This document shows positions 1-9,422 of a stretch of 64,000 bases of DNA, one piece after another. The notes below the pieces were generated by a model that was given only the letters and a program-made list of their open reading frames with translations, ran no database searches and was not told the DNA's origin. How positions within the stretch are numbered: position 1 is the first letter of the stretch; each line of letters starts with the position of its first letter. Source of the DNA: Urophycis tenuis (lineage: Eukaryota; Chordata; Actinopteri; Gadiformes; Phycidae); the NCBI GenBank assembly GCA_036785325.1, contig JAXIVH010000103.1:351001-415000 (forward strand), written 5' to 3'. The position numbers and the translations under genes are program-made.

Positions 1-100
1 AAGATCATAATTATCATGCTACTAATACATTACATTATTTTGTCACCATTATTATCATAAAGCTATTGTTTCTTTAAGGTTTAGATTTAATTGTTATTTT

Positions 101-221
<121 letters not shown>

Positions 222-683
222 CCCATAACTCTGCAGTGCACTGGTCTAACAATTTGATATTTCGCAACCATATAGATATGTAAGAAGAGCAGGGGCCTCA
301 TGTACAAAGGTTGCGTATGCACAAAAACCTTGCATACGTCCTTTTCCACGCTCACATTCAGATGTATAAAACGTGAAATGACCGTGGAAATGTGCGGTGG
401 CCATGCCACCCTCAGGGCTGTCATACACACGTTTCTACAGCTATTGTTCCTTTGGTGACACTTAGAGGTGATGCTGGGAAACTGTTAATAATGTCTACAA
501 CAATTAGTCATCAGATTGATGTGCACATCATAGACACACCTTTGAACAGTTAACACCCTTGTGTTTGCAAGTATATCGGTGGATATGAAAGCATGCGCAA
601 TGTGATGAAGAAAATGGTATTAACAATGGTGTTGTTAGAGGACCTCGCAACCTTTATACTGAGATATTTGGGATTAAAATGAT

Positions 684-1515
684 GAAGAAAAAGAAACCCC
701 ACAACCTAAGAGACGAAGATTCTTCGGGCATGCAAGCTAAGGAGACAATGAAGACGCATACTGAAAACCATATGGAGAGGGTGCGTCGGAATCTTCTATC
801 CCCTAGGCAACCTACCAACATCACAACCTGGAACATCAGGACCATGTTCACAGCAGGGAAGACGACTGGCGTCACAGATGAGATGAGGAGATACAGGGTT
901 TCTATCCTCGGCCTGTGAGAATCCAGAAGGCTCCAGACAGGAGAAGTCAAATTGGTCAGTGGTGAGTCCATACTCAGAACACGCAGATCAAAAAGCACCA
1001 CATACGGAAGGAGTGGCATTTATGTTCTCTAAAGAAGCACAGAGGGCCCTCATCAGCTGGGAGCCCATCAATTCAAGAATCATCACTGCATGATTGCAAA
1101 CCACCCATAAAAGAATCAACCTTCAAATCATACAGTGCTATTCACCCACCAACAGTACTGATGAGGAAGTAAAGGACAACTTCTACAACCAGCTACAACA
1201 TCTACTCCAGACCAGAAAAGAAAAATAACTTCTCTTCCTCGTGGGAGACATGAATGTCAAGTTGGGAAATAACAACAATGGCTACAAACTGGCTATGGGA
1301 CTTGGCATCATGAACGAAAATGAAGAGAGATTTGCAGACGTATGCACTGACAAAAATCTGGTCATATGAGGGACTGTTTTCCCCCATAAACCCATCCACA
1401 AAGCCACCTGGATATCACCTGACCACACTACTGAAAACCAAATGGACAACATATGTATAAACAGGAAGTTCAGACACTCTCTCCTGGATGGACGAGGGAA
1501 GAGGGGGCCATACGC
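684..1515 (+). mobile_element. RTE-clade LINE remnant, endonuclease part (copy 1)
   Basis: Translation gives fragments typical of an RTE apurinic endonuclease: TWNIRTMFTAGKT near 826-870, then broken frames resembling the FADVC and DHTTENQ(M)D regions up to about 1,450. Several stops and frameshifts are present. The 5' part (to about 940) matches the element at 56,021-57,992. That copy lacks the section from 940 onward, while this one lacks the reverse transcriptase. The insertion lies inside the PIF/Harbinger-like element; its third copy (near 43,840) is empty at this point. Non-functional. Confidence 0.7.
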
Positions 1516-1573
1516 CATTGTAAGGTTTGACACCGCTAATTCCTTTCCAGCTGTCAACTGGGAGGCATAGCTC

Positions 1574-1614
<41 letters not shown>

Positions 1615-1629
1615 TACTTTAATGATCCC

Positions 1630-1715
1630 TGAGGGAAATTGCATAATTGCATGCAGTGGGTAGGGCGTGGGTTCCACAACCAGAGGGTTGGCGGTTCGAT
1701 CCCCACCTCATCTAT
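1630..1715 (+). repeat. tRNA-like (SINE-type) segment within the PIF-like element
   Basis: It contains an A-box-like CAGTGGGTAGGGCG and a B-box-like GGTTCGATCCCC, preceded by a (CAGA)n tract at 1,574-1,613. Related segments occur at 58,080-58,150 and, in reverse, at 42,925-42,965. No stable cloverleaf with an intact acceptor stem is evident, so it is not called a tRNA gene. Confidence 0.6.
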
Positions 1716-2162
1716 AATTATCTCATTGATTACAAGCATTTCTATGCACAAGTAAATCCTCACATGGTTCAAGTTATAACTATAATTATTAATTGAAACT
1801 ATTATCATTGTTGGCAACAGTTGCATTATGTTGCGTTAAATAATTTGAGTTGTATTTTAAATGGCTTAAAATCTTGTGTTCATTTAAGTACAAAAAGACA
1901 AGACAATGTGATCGTCGATCGACAATAGGAATTCGATCGTTTTAAATTGATTTGCATATGTAAATGAAGGCGTGGACAGGGATGAGTTTGCCATCTCTGC
2001 ATGTGCGCTCAATTCCACAAAAGGTTCTTGGATCCATGCGTACGCACACTTTGATCGATCTGAATTTATTTGTGTGTACGACAGTTTCTGGGTTTTGGCG
2101 TACGCCAAGTTTTAGAAGGAAATCCACACAAGTCTTACATGAGTACATGAGGCCCCAGGTCC

Positions 2163-2320
2163 CCAGAATATCTGGGATGATTTTGTCCACAGGGGGCGCT
2201 ATAATTCATGGTCAAAGTCAAACGATCAGCCCAGCTGTCCAGAATGAGAAACATTTTGAAACTTGGTGTACAGGCCTCATATTACATGCTGAAAATGTTA
2301 TCCTCATGAAGCCATAGTGT
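2163..2320 (+). repeat. 155-bp direct repeat, unit 1
   Basis: This segment begins CCAGAATATCTGGGATGA and ends just before a TG microsatellite. It is repeated almost exactly at 2,707-2,862 and is present once in the paralogous intron (60,183-60,341). The duplication is therefore private to this copy. Confidence 0.9.
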
Positions 2321-2325
2321 TTTCG

Positions 2326-2339
2326 AGTGTTTGTGTGTG

Positions 2340-2389
<50 letters not shown>

Positions 2390-2393
2390 TGTG

Positions 2394-2434
<41 letters not shown>
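2326..2434. repeat. (TG)n microsatellite
   Basis: A long TG dinucleotide run with a few interruptions. A second run follows the next copy of the direct repeat at 2,865-2,918, and the paralogue has one at 60,340-60,435. Cysteine/valine-rich frames across it are not genes. Confidence 0.95.
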
Positions 2435-2632
2435 TGGGTCATTATAAAAGATGTGTCTCCGTGAACCACGTGAAAAGAGCGGTCGCTGTGGTCGTTATTA
2501 TTTTTATCATTAATCACAATTGTTGTTATTATTAATAATCCAGGTCATTATATTAAACATGAGAACTTAATAACCATAAGAACATGACTGTAATGATGCA
2601 TGTACTTCATGTTAGAGTTCAACTACATTACT

Positions 2633-2861
2633 ATTGGCGTGTAAAATTCTGAAAATCTATACTCAAGTAAATGAACAGTTACTTCCTTGAGTAAAAGTAA
2701 ATATTCCAGAATATCTGGGATGATTTTGTCCACAAGGGGCGCTATAATTCATGGTCAAAGTCAAACGATCAGCCCAGCTGTCCAGAATGAGAAACACTTT
2801 GAAACTTGGTGTACAGGCCTCATATTACATGCTGAAAATGTTATCCTCATGGAGCCATAGT

Positions 2862-2908
<47 letters not shown>

Positions 2909-3094
2909 TGTGTGTGTAAATATTCCAATTAGAAAAAAAAATACTTCAGTAAGAGTAAAAAGCACTTACTTAAATAGTTACTCAAATTACAAGTTACTTT
3001 ACATTTTTGTATTGAGGTTCTTGCATCAGTGAAAGATGATGTGAGAGGAATAGCGTGAACCTTTGGCCATCGCCAGACCAGAGGGGAAGCGATG

Positions 3095-3139
<45 letters not shown>

Positions 3140-3625
3140 TTGCCACCTCCATTCCATACCGCTCTCTGCCACTACGCATTTCGGTGCTGTTTCACACTTC
3201 GACTGCAACTCAGCCTGTGATCGTTCAATGAACACGTTCAGGCACAACACTGGCTCATAGCATCCATCTCTAACGGAGCGGTCGACTCGTCTCACTCTCA
3301 CTCTCCTCGGCTGTGGAATCACAACTGACAGCATTGACCGTGTTCCATATCTATGGCATTGACAATGTTGTAACCTAGGGAGGGCGTGTCGCTAACGTGT
3401 AGTTCTACGCTTGTATTACAAGATTATGTGTACTCAAGTTTTATAAAATACTCTTTTTAATGAAGGCACAATGGAAACTGTAAGTGAGTAAAGAGTAGAA
3501 TTCTAGTTCAAATATTTATTTGAGTGAGAGTAAAATGACAGACTTAAAAAAGGGAAGTGAAAGGTACTAGTTACCAGTTACATTTGCGTTCCTCGTAACG
3601 CGTTACGTTACTACCCACCACTGGG
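2633..3625. mobile_element. hAT-like non-autonomous DNA transposon remnant
   Basis: The right end reads GTTACTACCCACCACTG (3,609-3,625). The left end is degraded here, but in the paralogue (60,831) it reads CAGTGGTGTGTAG, giving an inverted terminal pair typical of fish hAT elements. The interior is rich in GTAAC/GTTAC motifs and contains the second 155-bp repeat, a TG run and a (CT)n tract (3,098-3,132). The paralogue keeps only the first part (60,831-60,915). No transposase. Confidence 0.55.
2707..2862 (+). repeat. 155-bp direct repeat, unit 2
   Basis: A near-identical second copy of 2,163-2,320, again followed by a TG run. It is embedded in the hAT-like element that starts near 2,633, so it probably arose by copying of the segment together with its microsatellite. 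Confidence 0.9.
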
Positions 3626-3784
3626 TGGAGCTGCACGATTTATCATTTCAGCGTCATCATAGCAATGTGCACACGGCCAGTGGTCACATGACAGGACCGA
3701 TGTCAGGCCAATGAACTCAAACACGTGACACTACAACTGTTTTGATGCTTGATGCAAAAGGAAAGCTCAGGGTGTTTGATGCAT

Positions 3785-3900
3785 CCATAACAATGTTATT
3801 GATGTATTTATAACATTGTTGTGGATGTATTTATAACAGTGTTGATGGATTCATAACAGTGTTGATGGATTCATAACATTGTATACTGAGATAGATGACA
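3785..3900. repeat. Short tandem repeat of about 20-25 bp (ATAACA-TTGATG units)
   Basis: Several imperfect direct units around GTTGATGGATTCATAACA. A parallel array is at 60,918-61,005 in the paralogous intron. It is followed (3,900-4,050) by a conserved non-coding segment also shared with the paralogue. Confidence 0.75.
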
Positions 3901-4224
3901 GATATCAACAGACAAACAGACATAAATAATCCCAGAGTGAAATTGCTTTTGTCCCCAATACTGCAGTGGAATGGTAAAATGGTAAAAGGGAAAAGAAAAA
4001 CAGTAAAAAAGAAAAACCAGAGAGCTCTTTGTAGCTTCAGGATCATTTGAAACTGTTCAAACCGCGTCTCTTAACTGGAACTGAAGTCGCTCGTGTTTCC
4101 AACGAGAGCGCTCACACCGGCGCCGCTGTAAAGCCGTGCTAGAACCTCCAGCACTGCTCTGAACCTTCCTCCATCACCAGCCGCCACGCTAACCCACGGA
4201 ACCAGAATCCGACACGTGTTGTCC

Positions 4225-4980
4225 TTCTAGCTCCTGGGCCCATCTGGCCCCACCCCCCCTGGCCGCGTCTGGCTCCGCCCCCCACGACCCCGTCTAGCCC
4301 CGCACCCCGTGGCCACATCTTGCCCCGCCCCCCACAGCCCCGTCTGGCCTCGTCCTCGTCCTCCATAGCCCGATCTGGCCCCACCCCCACTGGCCTCACC
4401 CCCCAAGGGCCCGCACTTCACAGCCCTGTCTGGCCCCATCCTCCTCGGCCCCGTCTGGCCCCACCCCCCATGAACCCGTTTGGCCCCGCCCCCCAAGGCC
4501 CAGTCTGGCCCCGTTTGGCCCCACCCCCTGCGACCCTCTCTGGCCCCGCCCTCCTCGGCCCCGTCTGGCCCCACCCTCCATGGTCCTCTGTGGCTCCGCC
4601 CTCCTCGGCCCCGTCTGGCCCCGCCGTCCACGGCTGTCTGACCTCTGCCCCTTCTGACCCCGCCCCCCACGGCCCGTTTGGCCCCACCCTCCACAGCCCC
4701 GTCTGGCCACACCACACACGGCCCCATCTGGCCCCGCCCACCACGACCACGTGTGGCCCAGCCCGCAACGGCGCCGCCCCCCACTCCATGGCCCCATCTG
4801 GCCCCGCCCCCTACGGCTCCGTCTGGCCCCACCCCCCATGGCTCCGTTTGGGCCCACCTTCGACAGCCCCATCTGGCCACACCCCCCACAACCCAGTCTA
4901 ACCGCTGCCCCGTCTTGCCCCACCCTCCACGTCCCGTCTGGCCCCGCCCCCTGAGGCCCCATCTGACCCCGTTCCCTGCT
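4225..4980. repeat. GC-rich minisatellite upstream of the B30.2 exon (copy 1)
   Basis: About 30 imperfect units of roughly 24-26 bp around GTCTGGCCCCGCCCCCCA. The paralogous intron holds the same kind of array at 61,375-62,125. The minus strand is full of G-runs (GGGG repeats) compatible with G-quadruplex formation. The long minus-strand frames seen here are by-products of the repeat. Confidence 0.92.
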
Positions 4981-5213
4981 TTCCCCATGCTTTTGTTTTT
5001 GAAGTGTTGTTTCTGATAAAAGGTGCATTCTGAGCGACTGAACCACGTGAAAGGGGAAGAACAAAACCCTGCTCTTATTGCTGGTGGGCTGATGCTGTTT
5101 ATTATCATGAGGTTAACATCACACCAAACTGCTGCTTTGTGGGGGAGGTGGAAACACCTGGTCAGTGTGTTTCTGTGTGTCCAGCAGCCTAATCATGTCT
5201 TGTTCTCCCTCAG

Positions 5214-5788
5214 ATGCCTGTGAACTCACACTGGACCCAAACACAGCCCACAGAGACCTCTCTCTGTCTGAGGACAACAGAAAGGTGACGTGGGTTAAAG
5301 AGCAGCAGTCGTATCCTGATCACCCAGAGAGATTTGACTACTGGGAGCAGGTTTTGTGTAGAGAGGGTCTGACTGGCTGCTGTTACTGGGAGGTAGAGAG
5401 GAAAGGAGGTGTTCTTATAGGAGTGACATACAGAGGAATCACAAGGAGAGGACAGGGTGAGGACAACAGGCTTGGACGGAACAACAAGTCCTGGAGTCTT
5501 TATTGTGATGATGATGATGGTTACTCTGCCTGGTACAACAATAGTAGAACAGACATACGTCTCCCCCCCGTTGGCTCTAACAGAGTAGGAGTGTATCTGG
5601 ACCGGCCTGCTGGCACTCTGTCCTTCTACAGAGTGTCCCCAGATGTAGGAGGGTCCTCAGACACACTGACACACATCCACACCTTCAGGTCCACATTCAC
5701 CCAGGAGGACCTCCTCCCTGGGTTTGGGTTTGGGTTAGGGTTAGGGTTGTGGCGTGTTGGTGACTCAGTGTCTGTGTGTCGGTTGTAG
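5214..5788 (+). CDS. Terminal PRY-SPRY (B30.2) exon of the upstream NLR-B30.2 gene (partial gene)
   Basis: The exon starts after the acceptor CTCCCTCAG and ends at TAG (5,786-5,788). It encodes about 191 residues: the PRY part ACELTLDPNTAH...LSEDNRKV, then WEVE, the SPRY core and LDRPAGTLSFYRV near the end. In NLRC3-like fish receptors this domain is the C-terminal ligand-recognition module. The entry phase (two bases AT completing a codon) matches the linker exon of the complete gene downstream. Compared with the paralogous exon at 62,453 it is 21 nt longer, including an 18-nt gain within a telomere-like GGGTTT/GGGTTA tract (5,719-5,748) that lengthens a Gly-Phe/Gly-Leu stretch. The frame is intact. 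The upstream exons of this gene are outside the window. Confidence 0.9.
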
Positions 5789-5844
<56 letters not shown>

Positions 5845-5914
5845 ACACTCACACACACATATAGCCCTCGTGTGACGTAATGTCAGGGCTTCCCCCCCGC
5901 CGTGTGCCGACAGC

Positions 5915-6325
<411 letters not shown>

Positions 6326-6493
6326 TTCTCATGGCTGTATTACCTTCATTTATGTTCTTTTGTAAAGATGTGTCATTGTGTATTGTTTTATTTGAAGGTA
6401 TACATGGCTGTTTCATATTTTGTAAAAGGTCTATTGGACAAGCCTATACAATGTAATATTTGCTATTTCCATTCGTCTTCTGCTTATGAAAAC

Positions 6494-6499
6494 AATAAA
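6494..6499 (+). other. Polyadenylation signal AATAAA
   Basis: AATAAA in the conserved context ACAATAAATCAGTTGG. It is also present at 13,963 (tandem copy) and 63,355 (paralogue). Confidence 0.7.
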
Positions 6500-6589
6500 T
6501 CAGTTGGTATGAAGTAACTCAGTACTTGAGTCAGTCACTCATTCACTCATCCACCAACACAACAGGAACCATGATAGTTATGATAATAT

Positions 6590-7000
6590 ATTCCATCCAT
6601 CCATCCATGTCCTCCGCTTATCCGGGGTCGGGTCGCGGGGGCAGCAGCCTGAGGAGAGAAGCCCAGACTTCCCTCTCCCCAGCCACTTCGTCCAGCTCTT
6701 CCGGGGGGATCCCGAGGCGTTCCCAGGCCAGCCGAGAGACATAGTCCCTCCAGCGTGTCCTGGGTCTTCCCCGGGGCCTCCTCCCGGAGGGACGTGCCCG
6801 GAACACCTCCCCAGGGAGGCGTCCGGGGGGCATCCTCACTAGATGCCCGAGCCACCGCAACTGGCTCCTCTCGATGCGGAGGAGCAGCGGTTCTACTCTG
6901 AGCCCCTCCCGGATGACCGAGCTTCTCACACTATCTCTAAGGGAGAGCCCGGACACCCTGCGGAGGAAACTCATTTCGGCCGCTTGTATTCGATAATATT
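6590..7000 (-). mobile_element. LINE 3'-end fragment with (GATG)-type tail (Rex3/RTE-like), copy A
   Basis: On the minus strand, 118 open codons end in SLLRLLPPRPDPG and contain LRWLGHLVRMPPGRLP and GRRPRGRPRTRWRD, the C-terminal tail of a common fish LINE polymerase. They run into a GGAT repeat tail at 6,593-6,608. Rex3-type elements are known for (GATG)n tails; that subfamily call is inference. The paralogous site at 63,436-63,460 is empty. The short repeat GATAATAT flanks the insert. Confidence 0.7.
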
Positions 7001-7194
7001 TTGATAATATATTGATTTATATAATCATTTGAATATTACATATATCTATATACACAGATCTGTATCAATATTCCTCCTCCAGGAGAGCCCCTCTCTGAAT
7101 ACTATAGATCATTTATATTAATATTTATGTTTCATAATAACATTACTATAACATATTAGAATTGTCCTCCTCCAGGAGAGCCCCTCTCTGAATA

Positions 7195-7972
7195 TCTATT
7201 TTATTCTTATGTCTATTTTTATTTGTATATCTACCGGTACACCTCAGCAAGACTCTGGTACCTATTGCACTATTCACCTCAATGATGACTACCAAGTATG
7301 TTTACCTACCAACTGCACTGTCCACCTCAATGATGACTACCAAGTATGTTTACCTACCAACTGCACTATTCACCTCAATGATGACTACCAAGTATGTTTA
7401 CCTACCAACTGCACTGTCCACCTCAATGATGACTACCAAGTATGTTTACCTACCAACTGCACTGTCCACCTCAATGATGACTACCAAGTATGTTTACCTA
7501 CCAACTGCACTATTCACCTCAATGATGACTACCAAGTATGTTTACCTACCAACTGCACTATTCACCTCAATGATGACTACCAAGTATGTTTACCTACCAA
7601 CTGCACTGTCCACCTCAATGATGACTACCAAGTATGTTTACCTACCAACTGCACTATTCACCTCAATGATGACTACCAAGTATGTTTACCTACCAACTGC
7701 ACTGTCCACCTCAATGATGACTACCATGTATGTTCATCTACCAATCAATGATGATTACTATGTATACATATAGGTTCTCACTTTTTCACCGATCTGACTT
7801 TAACAGCTCACATTTAATTTAATCTAATCTTGTCTAGGTAAATCTATTTATTGTTTATTGTCTATAGTCAGGTTCTTATTGCACTCATCGATCCCCTTGT
7901 ATTGCTGGTCACTGTGCATTTCTCCTAAGGGGAATTAATAAAGGAATATCTCAACTTATCTTATCTTATCTT
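7195..7972 (+). mobile_element. LINE 3'-tail fragment carrying a minisatellite, copy A
   Basis: It ends in the family tail ...TCTCCTAAGGGGAATTAATAAAGGAATATC followed by TTATC repeats. The same tail occurs at 30,240-30,421 (plus), 24,836-25,090, 33,893 and 60,577 (minus). No coding part remains. The insert sits between copies of a short CCTCCTCCAGGAGAG-containing repeat and is absent from the paralogous locus near 63,615. Confidence 0.75.
7268..7746 (+). repeat. 48-bp minisatellite, 10 units, copy A
   Basis: Ten direct units of 48 bp; because 48 is a multiple of three, frames stay open and read as 16-residue repeats (CTIHLNDDYQVCLPTN type). A single unit of the same sequence lies in the related LINE tail at 25,030-25,085, so the array expanded from 3'UTR sequence of that element. 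Not judged to be a gene: no splice signals, no conserved domain, and it lies inside a transposon tail. Confidence 0.95.
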
Positions 7973-8034
7973 ATAGATCATTTGTATTAATATTTATGTG
8001 TCATAATAACAGTACTATAACATGTTAGAATATT

Positions 8035-8107
8035 CCTCCTCCAGGAGAGCCCCTCTGAATATCACACATCATCAGAATTCATCATAACATTAAATAATCA
8101 CCAGATT
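8035..8107. repeat. Short local repeat with CCTCCTCCAGGAGAG core (third unit)
   Basis: About 95-bp units with this core follow the NLR 3'UTR: cores near 7,068, 7,162 and 8,035 here, two near 63,507 and 63,598 in the paralogue, and one related core near 22,422. CTCCT and AGGAG form a short inverted repeat. Confidence 0.7.
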
Positions 8108-8389
8108 GGTTCCTCCCCCAATCCAAGATGGCAGCTATTGTGTTTGCAACTGTGTTTGTCTCGTAATTGCTTGTTCTGTGTTGGACAATGGCATCTCTTT
8201 TAAAGTGATTTTTTACCACGATAGCTGAGCATATGGTCCTTTAAAACTTTTAAGTGGAATACTGATCCTTCACCTTCACCACCCACACCTGGCTACCTGC
8301 TAGCGTCAATCTGGGCCTCCACCACCTACACCTGGCTACCTGCTAGCTTCAACCTGGGCCTCCATCACTATTGTCAGGGGGAGGTTGTC

Positions 8390-8932
8390 ACCTCCCTTCG
8401 CAGCCCAGCTACCAGCTACCAGCTACCACCAGGCACAGCTACCAGCTACCATCTGGCCCAGTTACCAGCTACCACCAGGCACAGCTACCAGCTACCATCT
8501 GGCCCAGCTACCAGCTACCAGCTACCACCAGGCACAGCTACCACCAGGCACAGCTACTAGCTACCATCTGGCCCAGCTACCATCTGGCCCAGCACCAGCT
8601 ACCACCGGGCCCAGCTACCAACTACCAGCTACCACCAGGCACAGCTACCAGCTACCACCGGGCCCAGCTACCAGCTACCACCAGGCACAGCTACCAACTA
8701 CCAGCTACCACCAGGCACAGCTACTAGCTACCACCGGGCCCAGCTACCAGCTACCACCAGGCACAGCTACCAGCTACCATCTGGCCCAGCTACCACCTGG
8801 CCCAGCTACCAGCTACCACCGGGCACAGCTACCAGCTACCATCTGGCCCAGGTACCACCGGGCCCAGCTACCAGCTGCCACCGGGGGCCCAGCTACCAGC
8901 TACCACCAGGCACAGCTACCAGCTACCATGAT
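8390..8932 (+). repeat. CAGCTACC minisatellite in the L2 5' region, copy A
   Basis: Irregular units built from CAGCTACCAGCTACCACC and CAGGCACAGCTAC or ATCTGGCC variants over about 540 bp. It lies between the putative L2 start and the coding region. Open frames rich in Ser-Tyr-Gln-Leu-Pro are repeat by-products. Confidence 0.93.
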
Positions 8933-9422
8933 GTAAAGTCCCACAGAGTACCTTCAATATCAACTGAGCCCCTATTGTCCTGTGTCTCTTCCGGGTTAGA
9001 GCAACGCTGGCGTCTGGTCTGTTGACTGCCGCTTCTGTCCCGGTCCGTGTCCACCGTTCATTTTTCATTTCCCGTTTATTTATTTTCCGTTCCCGTGCTC
9101 GTCTGTTGTTTTGTTTTTGTTGATTCCCTGCATCTCCACTCCATCGTGCATGCGAGTGCTCCACTCCGCTCTTCTGCTCTCACTCCACGGACTAATAGCC
9201 ACGTTAGCTGGCCAGCTAACAGCTAGCGGGACTTCTCTGTCACCCGGCGCTGAGTGTGTGATCGTTCACTCCGGAGTGCGCTCTGCTCTGCATCTGTAGC
9301 GGTGACTGTGTTGTCCCGGACCGACGTCATCAGCCCAGCCGTCTGGCTATCCAGCCGGCGTTCTCGGGGGGCAGCCTCCACTCCCTGCCAGCTCGTCAGC
9401 TGTAGCCTCGCTGCGCGCAGAC

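Larger units (their letters stand above)
289..2158 (+). mobile_element. PIF/Harbinger-like DNA transposon remnant, copy 1 (with nested elements)
   Basis: The ends are inverted: GGGGCCTCATGTAC near 291 and GTACATGAGGCCCC near 2,143. The same ends bound 55,627-60,180, and, in reverse orientation, 41,688-44,228. In the reverse copy the interior reads into a short frame with MAALALLEDLANF, which resembles the start of fish HARBI1-type transposases (family knowledge). No transposase body remains. The element is split by an RTE LINE remnant (684-1,515) and contains a tRNA-like segment (1,630-1,715) that all three copies share. The class assignment is inference. Confidence 0.6.

Noticed and set aside
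4227..5108. Gly/Arg-rich minus-strand frame of 293 codons over the GC minisatellite (and 61,826-62,347)
   Set aside because: Produced by the repeat unit; several frames on both strands are open over the same bases and the array is intronic.
8371..8936. Ser-Tyr-Gln-Leu-Pro-rich frames
   Set aside because: By-product of the CAGCTACC minisatellite in the L2 5' region.
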